NCBI GenBank assembly: GCA_031285525.1
Contig: JAITWB010000243.1
Span: forward strand, 1 to 6,761
Source of the DNA: Spirochaetaceae bacterium
Lineage (GTDB): Bacteria > Spirochaetota > Spirochaetia > Treponematales > Treponemataceae
DNA length: 6,761 nt
Reading direction: 5' to 3'
Position 1 is the first letter of the stretch, and every line of letters starts with the position of its first letter. The notes under the pieces are model-generated. The model was not told the DNA's origin, ran no database searches, and saw nothing but the letters and a program-made list of their open reading frames with translations. Both the position numbers and the translations under genes were made by a program. Shown here piece by piece: positions 1-6,760 of the stretch.

Positions 1-719
1 CGCCAATTAGCCGCCCGTTTGCCTTCAGTCAGTTTTGCCCCGGTCTCGAAAAAAGGATTAGCCCCTCCCCAATCGAGTTCGTCTATGGACGCCATAATGA
101 TGATGAGCGCCAGAGCGCACTCCTTTTCCTTGTCATAGATCTGAGCCTCATTGCCGAAGCTGTGAAGCGTCTTATAAAACTCATCAGCGGTAAAGCTATA
201 CCCGCCGATAGCAAGGGTTTTATCCGTATCGGAATCAAATGTAACCGCTGCAACCGGATTCGCCCCCCGTACCCGTATCGCCGCAGCAATATATTTCTTT
301 CCCCCCGAAGAGGCGCCTGCATCCCTGAGCCGAAGCGTCCCGCTCAGCGCTACATCGCGCTTCTCGTGAGAACTTTCCGTATAGTACCGATACGGATACT
401 GGTGGAATGAAAGGGTAAGGGTTTCCCCGTTCCGAGCATCCTGAGAGGCGCTCCATCTGATGGAACCGTCAAAATTGCTCCCTTCGACGGCAGCTTGCAG
501 CTGCGCCTTCTTCCCTGCCGTATTCTGCCGAGCCGCATACTGCTTCGCCAGCATTACCCCCTGCCGCAATCCCGCCAGAACAGCGTCCGCAGCAACGGCA
601 GGGTCAGCACTTTGCACCTGTTCCGGGTTTTGAGTCTTGGTTTGACCATACATACTTAGCACATTGCAGAACAATACCGCTATGAGACCAATCGCTGTGA
701 TACTCCGTTTATTACCCAT
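1..719 (-). CDS. Unrecognised secreted or periplasmic protein, 5' part only (239 codons)
   Basis: The minus strand is open without a stop from an ATG at 719 to the window edge, so this is the N-terminal part of a longer protein. The ATG is preceded by GGAAGAG (724-730) at Shine-Dalgarno distance. The protein begins MGNKRSITAIGLIAVLFCNV, a basic start followed by a hydrophobic core (about residues 8-23), which reads as a Sec signal peptide with likely cleavage near residues 22-26. The cysteine at residue 18 does not sit in a good lipobox, so a lipoprotein is possible but not favoured. Residues 27-75 are rich in Ala and Gln and probably helical. Residues 80-175 have alternating polar/hydrophobic stretches typical of beta strands, including a Tyr-rich patch (QYPYRYYTE) near residue 110. 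A hydrophobic ALALIIIMAS segment lies near residue 205, followed by acidic and Trp residues. I do not recognise the family. The gene is divergent from the NusG-II gene and probably shares its control region. Confidence 0.75.
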   Translation of the reverse strand, partial: MGNKRSITAIGLIAVLFCNVLSMYGQTKTQNPEQVQSADPAVAADAVLAGLRQGVMLAKQYAARQNTAGKKAQLQAAVEGSNFDGSIRWSASQDARNGETLTLSFHQYPYRYYTESSHEKRDVALSGTLRLRDAGASSGGKKYIAAAIRVRGANPVAAVTFDSDTDKTLAIGGYSFTADEFYKTLHSFGNEAQIYDKEKECALALIIIMASIDELDWGGANPFFETGAKLTEGKRAANW

Positions 720-747
720 AAAGCTCTTCCATACACTTAATCGTTTG

Positions 748-776
748 TTGCAGATTTTACCGTAATTCTATAGAAT
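748..776 (+). promoter_or_regulatory. Candidate sigma70-like promoter for the NusG-II gene
   Basis: TTGCAG (748-753, three matches to the -35 consensus) is separated by exactly 17 bp from TAGAAT (771-776, five matches to the -10 consensus). Initiation would be near 783, about 41 nt before the ATG at 824. The -10 is the right half of a perfect palindrome, so a protein bound there would block it. Confidence 0.4.
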
Positions 777-782
777 AGAAAA
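754..782 (-). promoter_or_regulatory. Candidate promoter for the leftward secreted-protein gene
   Basis: On the minus strand TAAAAT (759-754, five of six matches to the -10 consensus) lies 17 bp downstream of TTTTCT (782-777, a weak -35 with three matches). Transcription would start near 747, giving a leader of about 28 nt before the ATG at 719. The 12-bp palindrome at 765-776 falls in the spacer. The assignment rests on hexamer matches only; an alternative -10 (TAGAAT, 770-765) lies in the palindrome itself. Confidence 0.3.
765..776. promoter_or_regulatory. Perfect 12-bp palindrome in the divergent promoter region, possible operator
   Basis: ATTCTATAGAAT reads the same on both strands and sits between the divergent genes. 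It overlaps the rightward -10 and lies in the spacer of the candidate leftward promoter. This is the classic placement for a dimeric regulator acting on both genes, but no regulator is encoded nearby, and an A+T-rich palindrome containing a -10-like sequence can arise by chance. Confidence 0.3.
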
Positions 783-826
783 GTGGGAAACACAAATATG
801 TCCGAAGTGTGGGAAAAACAGATATG
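781..826 (+). repeat. Imperfect tandem duplication of a start-codon region
   Basis: Positions 781-800 and 805-826 align at 18 of 20 positions with one 2-nt gap. Both copies have the form AAGTG..GGAAA..CA..ATATG, and each ends in an ATG. The first ATG (798) opens a nine-codon frame (MSEVWEKQI) that stops with TGA at 825-827. That TGA overlaps the second ATG (824) as ATGA, an arrangement that often couples translation of two frames. Confidence 0.5.
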
Positions 827-1261
827 AAAGAGAACACAAAAAGGAAAGACATCGCAACAAGCTTCTTCTCCCATGCCCGTAACGCCCTCAAAACAGTACG
901 GCTCTGGGACTGGCTGATGGTATTCCTCTCACTGGGAATCGCCTCGGTATCGGCGGTCTATGTCTACGGCAACACCGAAGGCACTCCCCGGCTGCTCATC
1001 GAGTCTCCAAAAGGGCAATGGATATACGAACTCAAAACCGACATCACCGTCCCGATCCCCGGCACTGAAGGCGACACAGTGGTTCAGATCGCAAATGGAC
1101 GGGCATTCGTCACTGACTCTCCCTGCACCAACAAAACCTGCCTCACCGCCCACCCGATAGAACAGCCCTTACAGTGGATCGCCTGCCTCCCGAACCAGGT
1201 ATTCATCAGAATCGAAGGCTCCGCCAAAAAAGACGACGGAACGGATATCATGGCATTCTGA
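809..1261 (+). CDS. Membrane-anchored NusG domain II-containing protein
   Basis: A small protein (150 residues from GTG 809, 145 from ATG 824) matching the NusG_II family, which resembles the inserted domain II of some NusG proteins but lacks the NGN and KOW domains of a transcription factor. Residues 1-30 are basic and cytosolic. Residues 33-53 form one membrane-spanning helix (WDWLMVFLSLGIASVSAVYV), so the rest should lie outside the membrane. Family motifs follow: SPCTNKTC at 104-111 and IACLPN at 124-129, placing the conserved cysteines at 106, 111 and 126. The family's role is not established; members are often found near redox or isoprenoid-transport genes, absent here. I prefer ATG 824, because GGGA lies 9 nt upstream of it and the same spacing is seen in the duplicated copy, whereas GTG 809 has only a weak site. 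The DUF1703 gene follows after 30 nt and may be co-transcribed. Confidence 0.85.
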   Translation: MGKTDMKENTKRKDIATSFFSHARNALKTVRLWDWLMVFLSLGIASVSAVYVYGNTEGTPRLLIESPKGQWIYELKTDITVPIPGTEGDTVVQIANGRAFVTDSPCTNKTCLTAHPIEQPLQWIACLPNQVFIRIEGSAKKDDGTDIMAF

Positions 1262-1291
1262 TTTTTAGTTTATTGCTTTAATCCTTGAGCC

Positions 1292-2905
1292 ATGTCATAC
1301 TTAACCTGTATGAAACAGCGATTACCCATAGGAATACAGGATTTTGTGAGTATACGGCAAGACGGTTTTTGTTATGTGGACAAAACCGCTCTCATCCACC
1401 GATTGATCACCGGTTCCGGCAAAGCCTTTTTTCTCTCCCGACCCCGACGGTTTGGGAAGTCCTTGTTGTGTTCAACTCTGGATGCCGTTTTTCAGGGCAA
1501 GAGGGAACTCTTTGGGGAGTTGGCAGGTCAGCCGGCGCTTGCCATCCACTCCCTTGAATGGGAATGGAAAAAGCATCCTGTAATCAGACTGGACTTGAAT
1601 CCGGGAAACTATACAAATGGCATTGCTCTATTGCATGAAAATCTTAACCGGAATATGGAAATATGCGCTGAAAAATACGGGGTGCCCCTTGAAGGTGAAA
1701 CCGTTGGCGATAGATTTGCCCGGCTGATATATACCCTGCAGAAACAATATAGCCAACGGGTAGCCGTTATCATCGATGAATACGATAAACCCTTGCTGAG
1801 TACCATCGATAATCCCGATTTGCATGTAAAAATGCGGGATGAATTGAAGGGCTTTTACGGTATCCTGAAGTCCTATGATGAATACCTGCAATTCGTATTC
1901 CTCACAGGCGTTACAAAGTTCTCCCATGTAAGTATTTTCTCCGACTTAAACCACTTGGCTGACTTAACTCTTGACCCCAATTATGCCGACCTCTGCGGCA
2001 TCACCCAGAAAGAGGTTGAAGAGAACTTTGACAGTGAAATAACAGAAATATGCGAGAATATCGGCAAGAACCGAGACGAATACCTTGAAGAACTGCGGCG
2101 TTTTTACAACGGCTATCGGTTTTCGAAAAAACCTTTGACAGTGTATAACCCCTTTGGGTTGCTCAATCATTTTTATAAAAGCGGAGAGTTTTTACCCTAC
2201 TGGTATGAGACCGGAACACCAACGTTTTTGATAAAGCTGATCATTGAGCAGAAGATAAACATTCTCGGTTTGCAGGATATGCACGTCAGATATGAGGACT
2301 TTAGTAAATACGACATAGAGACACTCAAAGCAGAACCCTTATTATACCAGAGCGGATACGTAACGATACGGGATTACGATGCAGAACTGGAGCAGTTTAT
2401 ACTGGATTATCCCAACAAAGAAGTAGAAAGCTCTTTTTCCCGAGCATTATTGGAACAGTATACTCAGTCTTCGGATGAACAGTCCCGTAGTTTATACACC
2501 CAACTTCCGACGGCATTGATCAAAGGTGAGCCTGAAAAGGCGCTGGAAGCATTGCGTATCTATTTCGCCTCAATCCCCTATGACCTGATACAAAAACGAG
2601 AGAATTATTATCAGACAGCGATACATCTCCTATTCAGTATGCTGGGCTTGAACTGCCGATCCGAGGTGCGGATAGCTGCCGGACGGATAGACACGCTGGT
2701 AGAGACAAAAAAGTATGTATACTGCCTTGAGTTTAAGCTGGATGGCAGCGCTGAAGAAGCTCTGGCTCAGATAGACACAAAAGAATACCTTTTGCCCTGG
2801 GCAGGAAGCGGGAAAGACCTATTCAAAATCGGTGTGAACTTTGACCATACCAAACGTAGTATCGAAAACTGGAAAATAAAGGAGCAAAGAGCAGGTAATA
2901 GGTAG
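1292..2905 (+). CDS. AAA-ATPase-like / PD-(D/E)XK nuclease-like fusion protein (DUF1703 family)
   Basis: A full-length member (537 residues) of the bacterial family that joins an AAA-ATPase-like domain to a C-terminal PD-(D/E)XK-type domain (DUF1703). The N-terminus has the family opening LPIGIQDFVSIRQDGFCYVD (11-30). A P-loop follows with the family form SRPRRFGKSLL (49-59; K56, S57), which lacks the usual first glycine. Walker B is VIIDEYD (159-165; D162, E163), and FLTGVTKFS (203-211) fits a sensor-1 strand. YNGYRFS (272-278) and YNPFGLLNHF (285-294) are typical linker motifs. The nuclease-like core is GRIDTLV (464-470; D467), CLEFKL (478-483; E480, K482) and the AEEALAQI helix (487-494; Q493), so the catalytic triad looks intact. 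Cellular function is unknown; DNA binding or cleavage is inferred from the fold. The start is uncertain (ATG 1292 with a weak TGAG, or ATG 1310 with none). The last eight codons lie in a large inverted repeat. The gene is visibly more A+T-rich than glgP, suggesting transfer. Confidence 0.9.
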   Translation: MSYLTCMKQRLPIGIQDFVSIRQDGFCYVDKTALIHRLITGSGKAFFLSRPRRFGKSLLCSTLDAVFQGKRELFGELAGQPALAIHSLEWEWKKHPVIRLDLNPGNYTNGIALLHENLNRNMEICAEKYGVPLEGETVGDRFARLIYTLQKQYSQRVAVIIDEYDKPLLSTIDNPDLHVKMRDELKGFYGILKSYDEYLQFVFLTGVTKFSHVSIFSDLNHLADLTLDPNYADLCGITQKEVEENFDSEITEICENIGKNRDEYLEELRRFYNGYRFSKKPLTVYNPFGLLNHFYKSGEFLPYWYETGTPTFLIKLIIEQKINILGLQDMHVRYEDFSKYDIETLKAEPLLYQSGYVTIRDYDAELEQFILDYPNKEVESSFSRALLEQYTQSSDEQSRSLYTQLPTALIKGEPEKALEALRIYFASIPYDLIQKRENYYQTAIHLLFSMLGLNCRSEVRIAAGRIDTLVETKKYVYCLEFKLDGSAEEALAQIDTKEYLLPWAGSGKDLFKIGVNFDHTKRSIENWKIKEQRAGNR

Positions 2906-2949
2906 CAAAGCTTTTCCTTTGCTCTTTTCTACCTGCTCTTTGCTCTTTT
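2878..2949. terminator. Large nested hairpin between convergent stop codons, probable bidirectional terminator
   Basis: Two 29-nt arms (2882-2910 and 2917-2945) flank a 6-nt loop (CTTTTC). The outer 16 bp, GAGCAAAGAGCAGGTA and its complement, pair perfectly and extend by about four more pairs to 2878/2949 including one G-U. The inner 7 bp (AGCAAAG/CTTTGCT) are also perfect, with a mismatched 6x6 segment between. On the plus strand the stem runs into TTTTGTTAT; on the minus strand it is followed by CTTTATTTT. Both outcomes fit intrinsic termination, for the DUF1703 gene and for glgP. The left arm contains the DUF1703 stop codon (2903-2905), and the right arm ends just short of the glgP stop (2951-2953). 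The unusual length and near-repeat structure also allow a mobile palindromic element. Confidence 0.75.
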
Positions 2950-2950
2950 G

Positions 2951-5398
2951 TTATACTTTCACCTTTTCCAGCTTCCAGATGTCCCGGACGTAATCCTCGA
3001 TGGTTCTGTCGGAGGAGAACTTGCCGGAGCGGGCTACGTTGAGCAGGACCTTTTTCGCCCAACCCATGCGGTCCTTGTAGGATGCTTCCACCTTTTCCTG
3101 GGCGGCTACATAGTCGTCAAAGTCTGCGAGGACGTAGTACACGTCGGGGCGCTGACCTTCGACGCCGTAGACCAGGGAGTCGTAGAGTTCCTTAAAGAGC
3201 TGCCGGCTGGGGTCGTAGGTGCCGTCCACGAGCTGGTTAACCACCTTTGCCAGAGCGGGGCTGCGCTCCAGGAAGTGCTGGGGGTTGTAGCTGTGTTCGG
3301 TTTCGATCTTGGTGATCTCTTCTGCGGTCAGACCGAAGATGAAGGCGTTCTCGTTTCCTGCTTCCTCGACGATTTCGATGTTCGCGCCGTCCAGTGTACC
3401 CAGGGTCAGAGCTCCGTTGAGCATGAATTTCATGTTACCTGTACCGGAGGCTTCCTTTCCGGCGGTGGATATCTGTTCAGAGACATCCGATGCAGGGAAG
3501 AGTTTTTCTGCCACCGTGACCCGGTAGTTTTCCACGAAGATGACCCGCAGCTTGCCCTTCACACGCCTGTCGTTGTTGATCCGTTCCGCAACGGTATTGA
3601 TCAGCTTGATAATGGATTTTGCCCTGCGGTAGCCCGAAGCCGCCTTGGCGCCGAAGATGAAAGTCCTCGGGGTGGGGTTGAAATCCGGTTCTTCGATGAG
3701 TCTGTTATAGAGGTGCATCACATGGAGGACATTGAGCAGCTGCCGCTTGTATTCGTGGAGACGCTTTATCTGTACGTCGAAGATGGAATCGGGATCGAGG
3801 AATTCGTTCTGGGTTTCCTTGAGGTAGAGGGCAAGGGTTTCCTTGTTCTTCCGCTTGATATTGAGGAATTCCCGCAAGGATGCTTCGTCATCGGCGTATT
3901 TCTCCAGACCTTTGAGAAGGGCGAGGTCCTTCTCCCAGCCGTGGCCGATCCGGTCGGTGATGAATTTCGCAAGCTGGGGGTTGGCGCTCAGGAGCCATCT
4001 CCGTTGGGTAACGCCGTTGGTCTTGTTGTTGAACTTGTTGGGGTAGAGGGCGTACCAGTCCTTGAGTTCCTGGTGTTTGAGGATCTCCGTGTGGAGGGCG
4101 GCAACGCCGTTTACCGAGAATGCGCCGTGGATGGCGAGCCATGCCATGTGGATCATGCCGTTGTTAATAATGGCCATGCGGTTCTGCTTGCCGTAGTCGT
4201 TGGGGTAGGTCTTGCGCAGTTCGTCGATGAAACGGCGGTTGATCTCTTCCACGATTTGGTATATCCGGGGAAGGAGTCCCTGGAAGATGGAGATAGGCCA
4301 CTTTTCGAGAGCCTCAGAGAGGATGGTGTGGTTGGTGTAGGCAAAGGTGCGGGTTACCACATTCCATGCTTCTTCCCAGCCCATGGCGTGATCGTCCATG
4401 AGCAGCCGCATCATCTCGGGGATGGCTACCACCGGGTGGGTGTCGTTGAGCTGAACCACGTTATATGTGGGGAACTCTGAGAAATCCTTGCCGGGATGTT
4501 CCTCTTTGAACTTCCGGATCAGATCCTGGAGGCTGGCGGAGGTGAAGAAGTACTGCTGCTTGAGCCGCAGGGTCTTTCCTGAGGGGCCGGAGTCGTTGGG
4601 GTAGAGTACCCGGGAGACGTTTTCTGCGCTGTTCTGCTTTTCAACCGCCTGATTGTACTGCATGTCGTTGAAGAGCTGAAGGTTAAAGCCGTCAGGAGAG
4701 GATGCTTCCCAGAGCCTGAGGGTGTTGATATTGTTTGTGTCGTATCCCACGATGGGCATGTCATAGGGGGTGGCGGTTACGTCTTCCGCATTGACCACGG
4801 AAAACTTGTCTGTGCCGTTGGGCCACTTGCCTACAGAGACATTGCCCCCGAATTTGACCGTTACCGCAAGAGCTGTCCGCTTGACGCACCAGGGGTCCCG
4901 GTGTTTGAGCCAGTTATCGGGGTATTCCACCTGATAGCCGTCTTCGATGTGCTGCTCGAACATACCGTATTCGTAGCGGATGCCGTAGCCGTGTCCGGGA
5001 TACTCCAGGGTCGCCAGTGAATCGAGGAAACAGGCTGCAAGCCGTCCGAGACCGCCGTTGCCCAGTCCCGCATCGGGTTCCTGGTCTTCGACCATATTGT
5101 AGTCGATGTTGAGTTCTTTCAGCGCTTCCATAACGCTGTCTTTTATCATGCAGTTGATGAGGTTGTTGCTCATCGCCCGTCCCATGAGGAATTCCGCCGA
5201 CAGATAATACAGCGAGCGGACGGAATCCTTGCGGTACTCCTTGCTGGTTTTCATCCAGTTTTCCTGTACCATTGTCAGCGCCGATGCTGAAACCGCATCA
5301 AAGAGATCGTGCTTGTTTGCGTCGGTGATCTCCTTGCCGTAATGTACCCGCAGCCGGCTTTTCAGGGCTTCTTTAAACTTTTGTGAATCAAATTCCAT
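2951..5398 (-). CDS. glgP: Glycogen/maltodextrin phosphorylase
   Basis: Cytosolic pyridoxal-phosphate enzyme of the GT35 family that releases glucose-1-phosphate from the non-reducing ends of alpha-1,4-glucans using inorganic phosphate. At 815 residues it has the usual bacterial length. Visible hallmarks are YYLSAEFLMGR (64-74), the glycine-rich GLGNGGLGRLAACFLDS (111-127), ENVSRVLYPND (259-269), LNDTHP (317-322), AYTNHT (353-358; H357 at the active site), DVQIKRLHEYKRQLLN (541-556; R546 and K551 contact phosphate) and the cofactor site EASGTGNMKF (649-658), where K657 forms the Schiff base. The C-terminus (SSDRTIEDYVRDIW, 795-808) matches the family end. The N-terminus lacks the regulatory phosphoserine segment of animal enzymes, as is normal in bacteria. 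The start is set by GGAGGA (5410-5405) 6 nt before the ATG. ychF lies 63 nt upstream in the same direction; I found no convincing separate promoter, so read-through from ychF is plausible. Glycogen versus maltodextrin preference cannot be decided from sequence alone. Confidence 0.97.
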   Translation of the reverse strand: MEFDSQKFKEALKSRLRVHYGKEITDANKHDLFDAVSASALTMVQENWMKTSKEYRKDSVRSLYYLSAEFLMGRAMSNNLINCMIKDSVMEALKELNIDYNMVEDQEPDAGLGNGGLGRLAACFLDSLATLEYPGHGYGIRYEYGMFEQHIEDGYQVEYPDNWLKHRDPWCVKRTALAVTVKFGGNVSVGKWPNGTDKFSVVNAEDVTATPYDMPIVGYDTNNINTLRLWEASSPDGFNLQLFNDMQYNQAVEKQNSAENVSRVLYPNDSGPSGKTLRLKQQYFFTSASLQDLIRKFKEEHPGKDFSEFPTYNVVQLNDTHPVVAIPEMMRLLMDDHAMGWEEAWNVVTRTFAYTNHTILSEALEKWPISIFQGLLPRIYQIVEEINRRFIDELRKTYPNDYGKQNRMAIINNGMIHMAWLAIHGAFSVNGVAALHTEILKHQELKDWYALYPNKFNNKTNGVTQRRWLLSANPQLAKFITDRIGHGWEKDLALLKGLEKYADDEASLREFLNIKRKNKETLALYLKETQNEFLDPDSIFDVQIKRLHEYKRQLLNVLHVMHLYNRLIEEPDFNPTPRTFIFGAKAASGYRRAKSIIKLINTVAERINNDRRVKGKLRVIFVENYRVTVAEKLFPASDVSEQISTAGKEASGTGNMKFMLNGALTLGTLDGANIEIVEEAGNENAFIFGLTAEEITKIETEHSYNPQHFLERSPALAKVVNQLVDGTYDPSRQLFKELYDSLVYGVEGQRPDVYYVLADFDDYVAAQEKVEASYKDRMGWAKKVLLNVARSGKFSSDRTIEDYVRDIWKLEKVKV

Positions 5399-5461
5399 GT
5401 ACTATCCTCCGATCTGAGTGTGTAGGGACGTCATCCCCATCAGTGAACATGTCTATATATA

Positions 5462-6574
5462 TTATACGTTAAATTTGAAGAACATGACGTCTCCGTCCTT
5501 AACGATATACTCTTTTCCTTCTATTCTGTACTTGCCTGCTTCACGGATTTTCGCTTCCGTGCCGTAGGTGACCAGGTCTTCGAAGCTGTAGGTTTCGGCC
5601 TTGATGAATCCCCGTTCGAAGTCGGTGTGAATCGCTCCTGCCGCCTTGGGAGCGGTGTCTCCGGCGTGGATGGTCCATGCCCGGCATTCGTCCTCTCCGG
5701 CGGTGAAGAAGGTGCGGAGTCCCAGCAGGTGGTAAGCCGCCCGTGCGAGGGAGGAGAGTCCCGATTCTGTGAGTCCTATTTCCGAGAGGAAGGCGAGCCG
5801 TTCTTCTTCCGATTCGAGATCCCCCAGTTCGGCTTCGAATTTGCCGCAGATGACTACTACGTCGGTGTTCTCTTTTGCGCCGATGGCTTTGACGGTTTCG
5901 ATATGGGGGTTGCTTCCTGATTTTATTCCGTCTTCGTCAGTGTTGCAGACGTAGAGGAGGGGCTTCATGGTGATAAGGTGGCAGTCGTAGATGACCGCTT
6001 TTTCCTCGTCCGAGAGCTCGATGGAACGGGCGGGGCGTCCTTCTTCAAGGGCGGGACGTATCTTGGCAAGTACCGCAAGCACTGCGTCCGCCTGTTTTTG
6101 GGCGTCCTTTCCCTGTACCCGGGCGGAGCGCTGGGCCCGGTCGATGCGCTTGTCCACCGTGTCCAGGTCGGCAAGGGCGAGTTCGACGTTTATCGTTTCG
6201 ATGTCCCCGGCAGGATCTATTTTGTTGTTCACGTGGATGATGTCGGGGTCTTCGAAGCACCGGACGACGTGGGCTATGACCCCCACTTCACGGATGTGGG
6301 AGAGAAACTGGTTCCCCAGTCCTTCGCCCTTGGATGCTCCCTTGACCAGACCGGCGATATCGACGAATTCCACCGCCGCCGGGACTGTTTTTTTGGTATG
6401 AAAGTTCTCCGAGAGGAAGGTTAACCGGCTGTCGGGCAGGCTGACGGTGCCGACGTTCGGGTTTATGGTACAGAAGGGATAGTTCGCCGCTTCCGCAATA
6501 GCGGAGGTGAGGGCTGAGAAGATGGTAGACTTGCCGACGTTGGGGAGTCCGACAATACCGCAGTTTACGGGCAT
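5462..6574 (-). CDS. ychF: Ribosome-binding ATPase YchF (OLA1 family)
   Basis: A universally conserved Obg-related P-loop protein that binds ribosomes and prefers ATP over GTP; in E. coli it is linked to oxidative-stress response and translation. The 370 residues match the bacterial family length. G1 is GLPNVGKS (9-16) and G3 is DIAGLVKGASKGEGLGNQFL (72-91). The G4 position reads NTDE (211-214) instead of NKxD, the change that alters base preference in this family. H114 in the sequence DIIHV corresponds to the catalytic histidine reported for E. coli YchF. Residues 130-175 form the predicted coiled-coil insertion. The C-terminal TGS domain (about 285-370) ends in GKEYIVKDGDVMFFKFNV, nearly identical to well-known homologues. 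The start is supported by TGAGG (6587-6583) 8 nt upstream and by the family start MPVNCGIVGLPNVGKST. It lies first in a likely ychF-glgP pair. Confidence 0.97.
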   Translation of the reverse strand: MPVNCGIVGLPNVGKSTIFSALTSAIAEAANYPFCTINPNVGTVSLPDSRLTFLSENFHTKKTVPAAVEFVDIAGLVKGASKGEGLGNQFLSHIREVGVIAHVVRCFEDPDIIHVNNKIDPAGDIETINVELALADLDTVDKRIDRAQRSARVQGKDAQKQADAVLAVLAKIRPALEEGRPARSIELSDEEKAVIYDCHLITMKPLLYVCNTDEDGIKSGSNPHIETVKAIGAKENTDVVVICGKFEAELGDLESEEERLAFLSEIGLTESGLSSLARAAYHLLGLRTFFTAGEDECRAWTIHAGDTAPKAAGAIHTDFERGFIKAETYSFEDLVTYGTEAKIREAGKYRIEGKEYIVKDGDVMFFKFNV

Positions 6575-6608
6575 ATATAAAACCTCATTACTTTTGCATT
6601 TTCGTGTC

Positions 6609-6638
6609 AGTATAGCAAGAAAAGGGGGGCAGGGTAAA
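6609..6638 (-). promoter_or_regulatory. Extended -10 promoter for ychF
   Basis: On the minus strand TATACT (6614-6609, five of six consensus matches) is preceded directly by TGC, giving an extended -10, and 18 bp upstream lies TTTACC (6638-6633, four of six). Initiation near 6602 would give a short leader of about 28 nt containing the TGAGG ribosome site. This is the most convincing promoter in the window. Confidence 0.55.
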
Positions 6639-6649
6639 GGTCAAGCAAG

Positions 6650-6668
6650 GGAGAAGCAGCAATTCTCC
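6650..6668. other. Small hairpin downstream of the possible upstream gene end
   Basis: GGAGAA (6650-6655) and TTCTCC (6663-6668) pair perfectly across a 7-nt loop, directly after the possible stop codon at 6673-6671 on the minus strand. No strong T tract follows (the minus strand continues CTTGCTTGACC), so it is a poor intrinsic terminator and could equally be chance structure. Confidence 0.25.
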
Positions 6669-6670
6669 AT

Positions 6671-6760
6671 TTACCCCGGAGACTCATCATCAGGGGAAAC
6701 AAAGCCGATAAATTCATCCCAAGACTCAAATAAATACCGATTGAACATGAACCGCATCCC
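6671..6760 (-). CDS. Possible 3' end of an unrecognised gene
   Basis: The minus strand is open from the window edge to a TAA at 6673-6671, encoding 29 residues that include NRYLFESWDEFIGFVSPDD and end in ESPG. The acidic, aromatic-containing composition looks protein-like, and the stop lies about 30 nt upstream of the ychF promoter, a sensible place for a gene to end. The piece is too short to identify. A second minus-strand frame is also open across this stretch and runs on into the promoter, so coding status is uncertain. Confidence 0.3.
   Translation of the reverse strand, partial: GMRFMFNRYLFESWDEFIGFVSPDDESPG

Noticed and set aside
162..410. A plus-strand 82-codon frame opposite the secreted-protein gene
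   Set aside because: The minus-strand frame is open over the full 719 bases with a signal peptide and ribosome site; this one is Arg/Pro/Ile-rich without a start signal.
1274..1282. TGC-TTTAAT, an extended -10-like sequence before the DUF1703 gene
   Set aside because: There is no -35, and initiation would fall almost on the ATG at 1292. It could only serve the ATG at 1310, which lacks a ribosome site.
2948..4480. A 510-codon open frame on the plus strand, antisense to glgP
   Set aside because: glgP on the other strand has every family motif. The antisense translation is rich in Val, Gly, Glu and Asp with no recognisable domain, has no ribosome site, and starts at the edge of the terminator hairpin. 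It is an effect of glgP codon usage.
5425..5437. GGGACGTCATCCC short inverted repeat in the ychF-glgP gap
   Set aside because: Only four pairs with a five-base loop and no T tract; too weak for a terminator or a convincing operator.
5461..5466. A perfect TATAAT on the minus strand overlapping the ychF stop, as a glgP promoter
   Set aside because: No acceptable -35 hexamer occurs 15-18 bp upstream, and the surrounding TATATATA run makes a chance match likely. Read-through from ychF is at least as plausible.
5978..6424. Open frames antisense to ychF, including 5627-5920
   Set aside because: They lie wholly inside a clear ychF gene, have arginine/serine-rich or low-complexity translations and no start signals.
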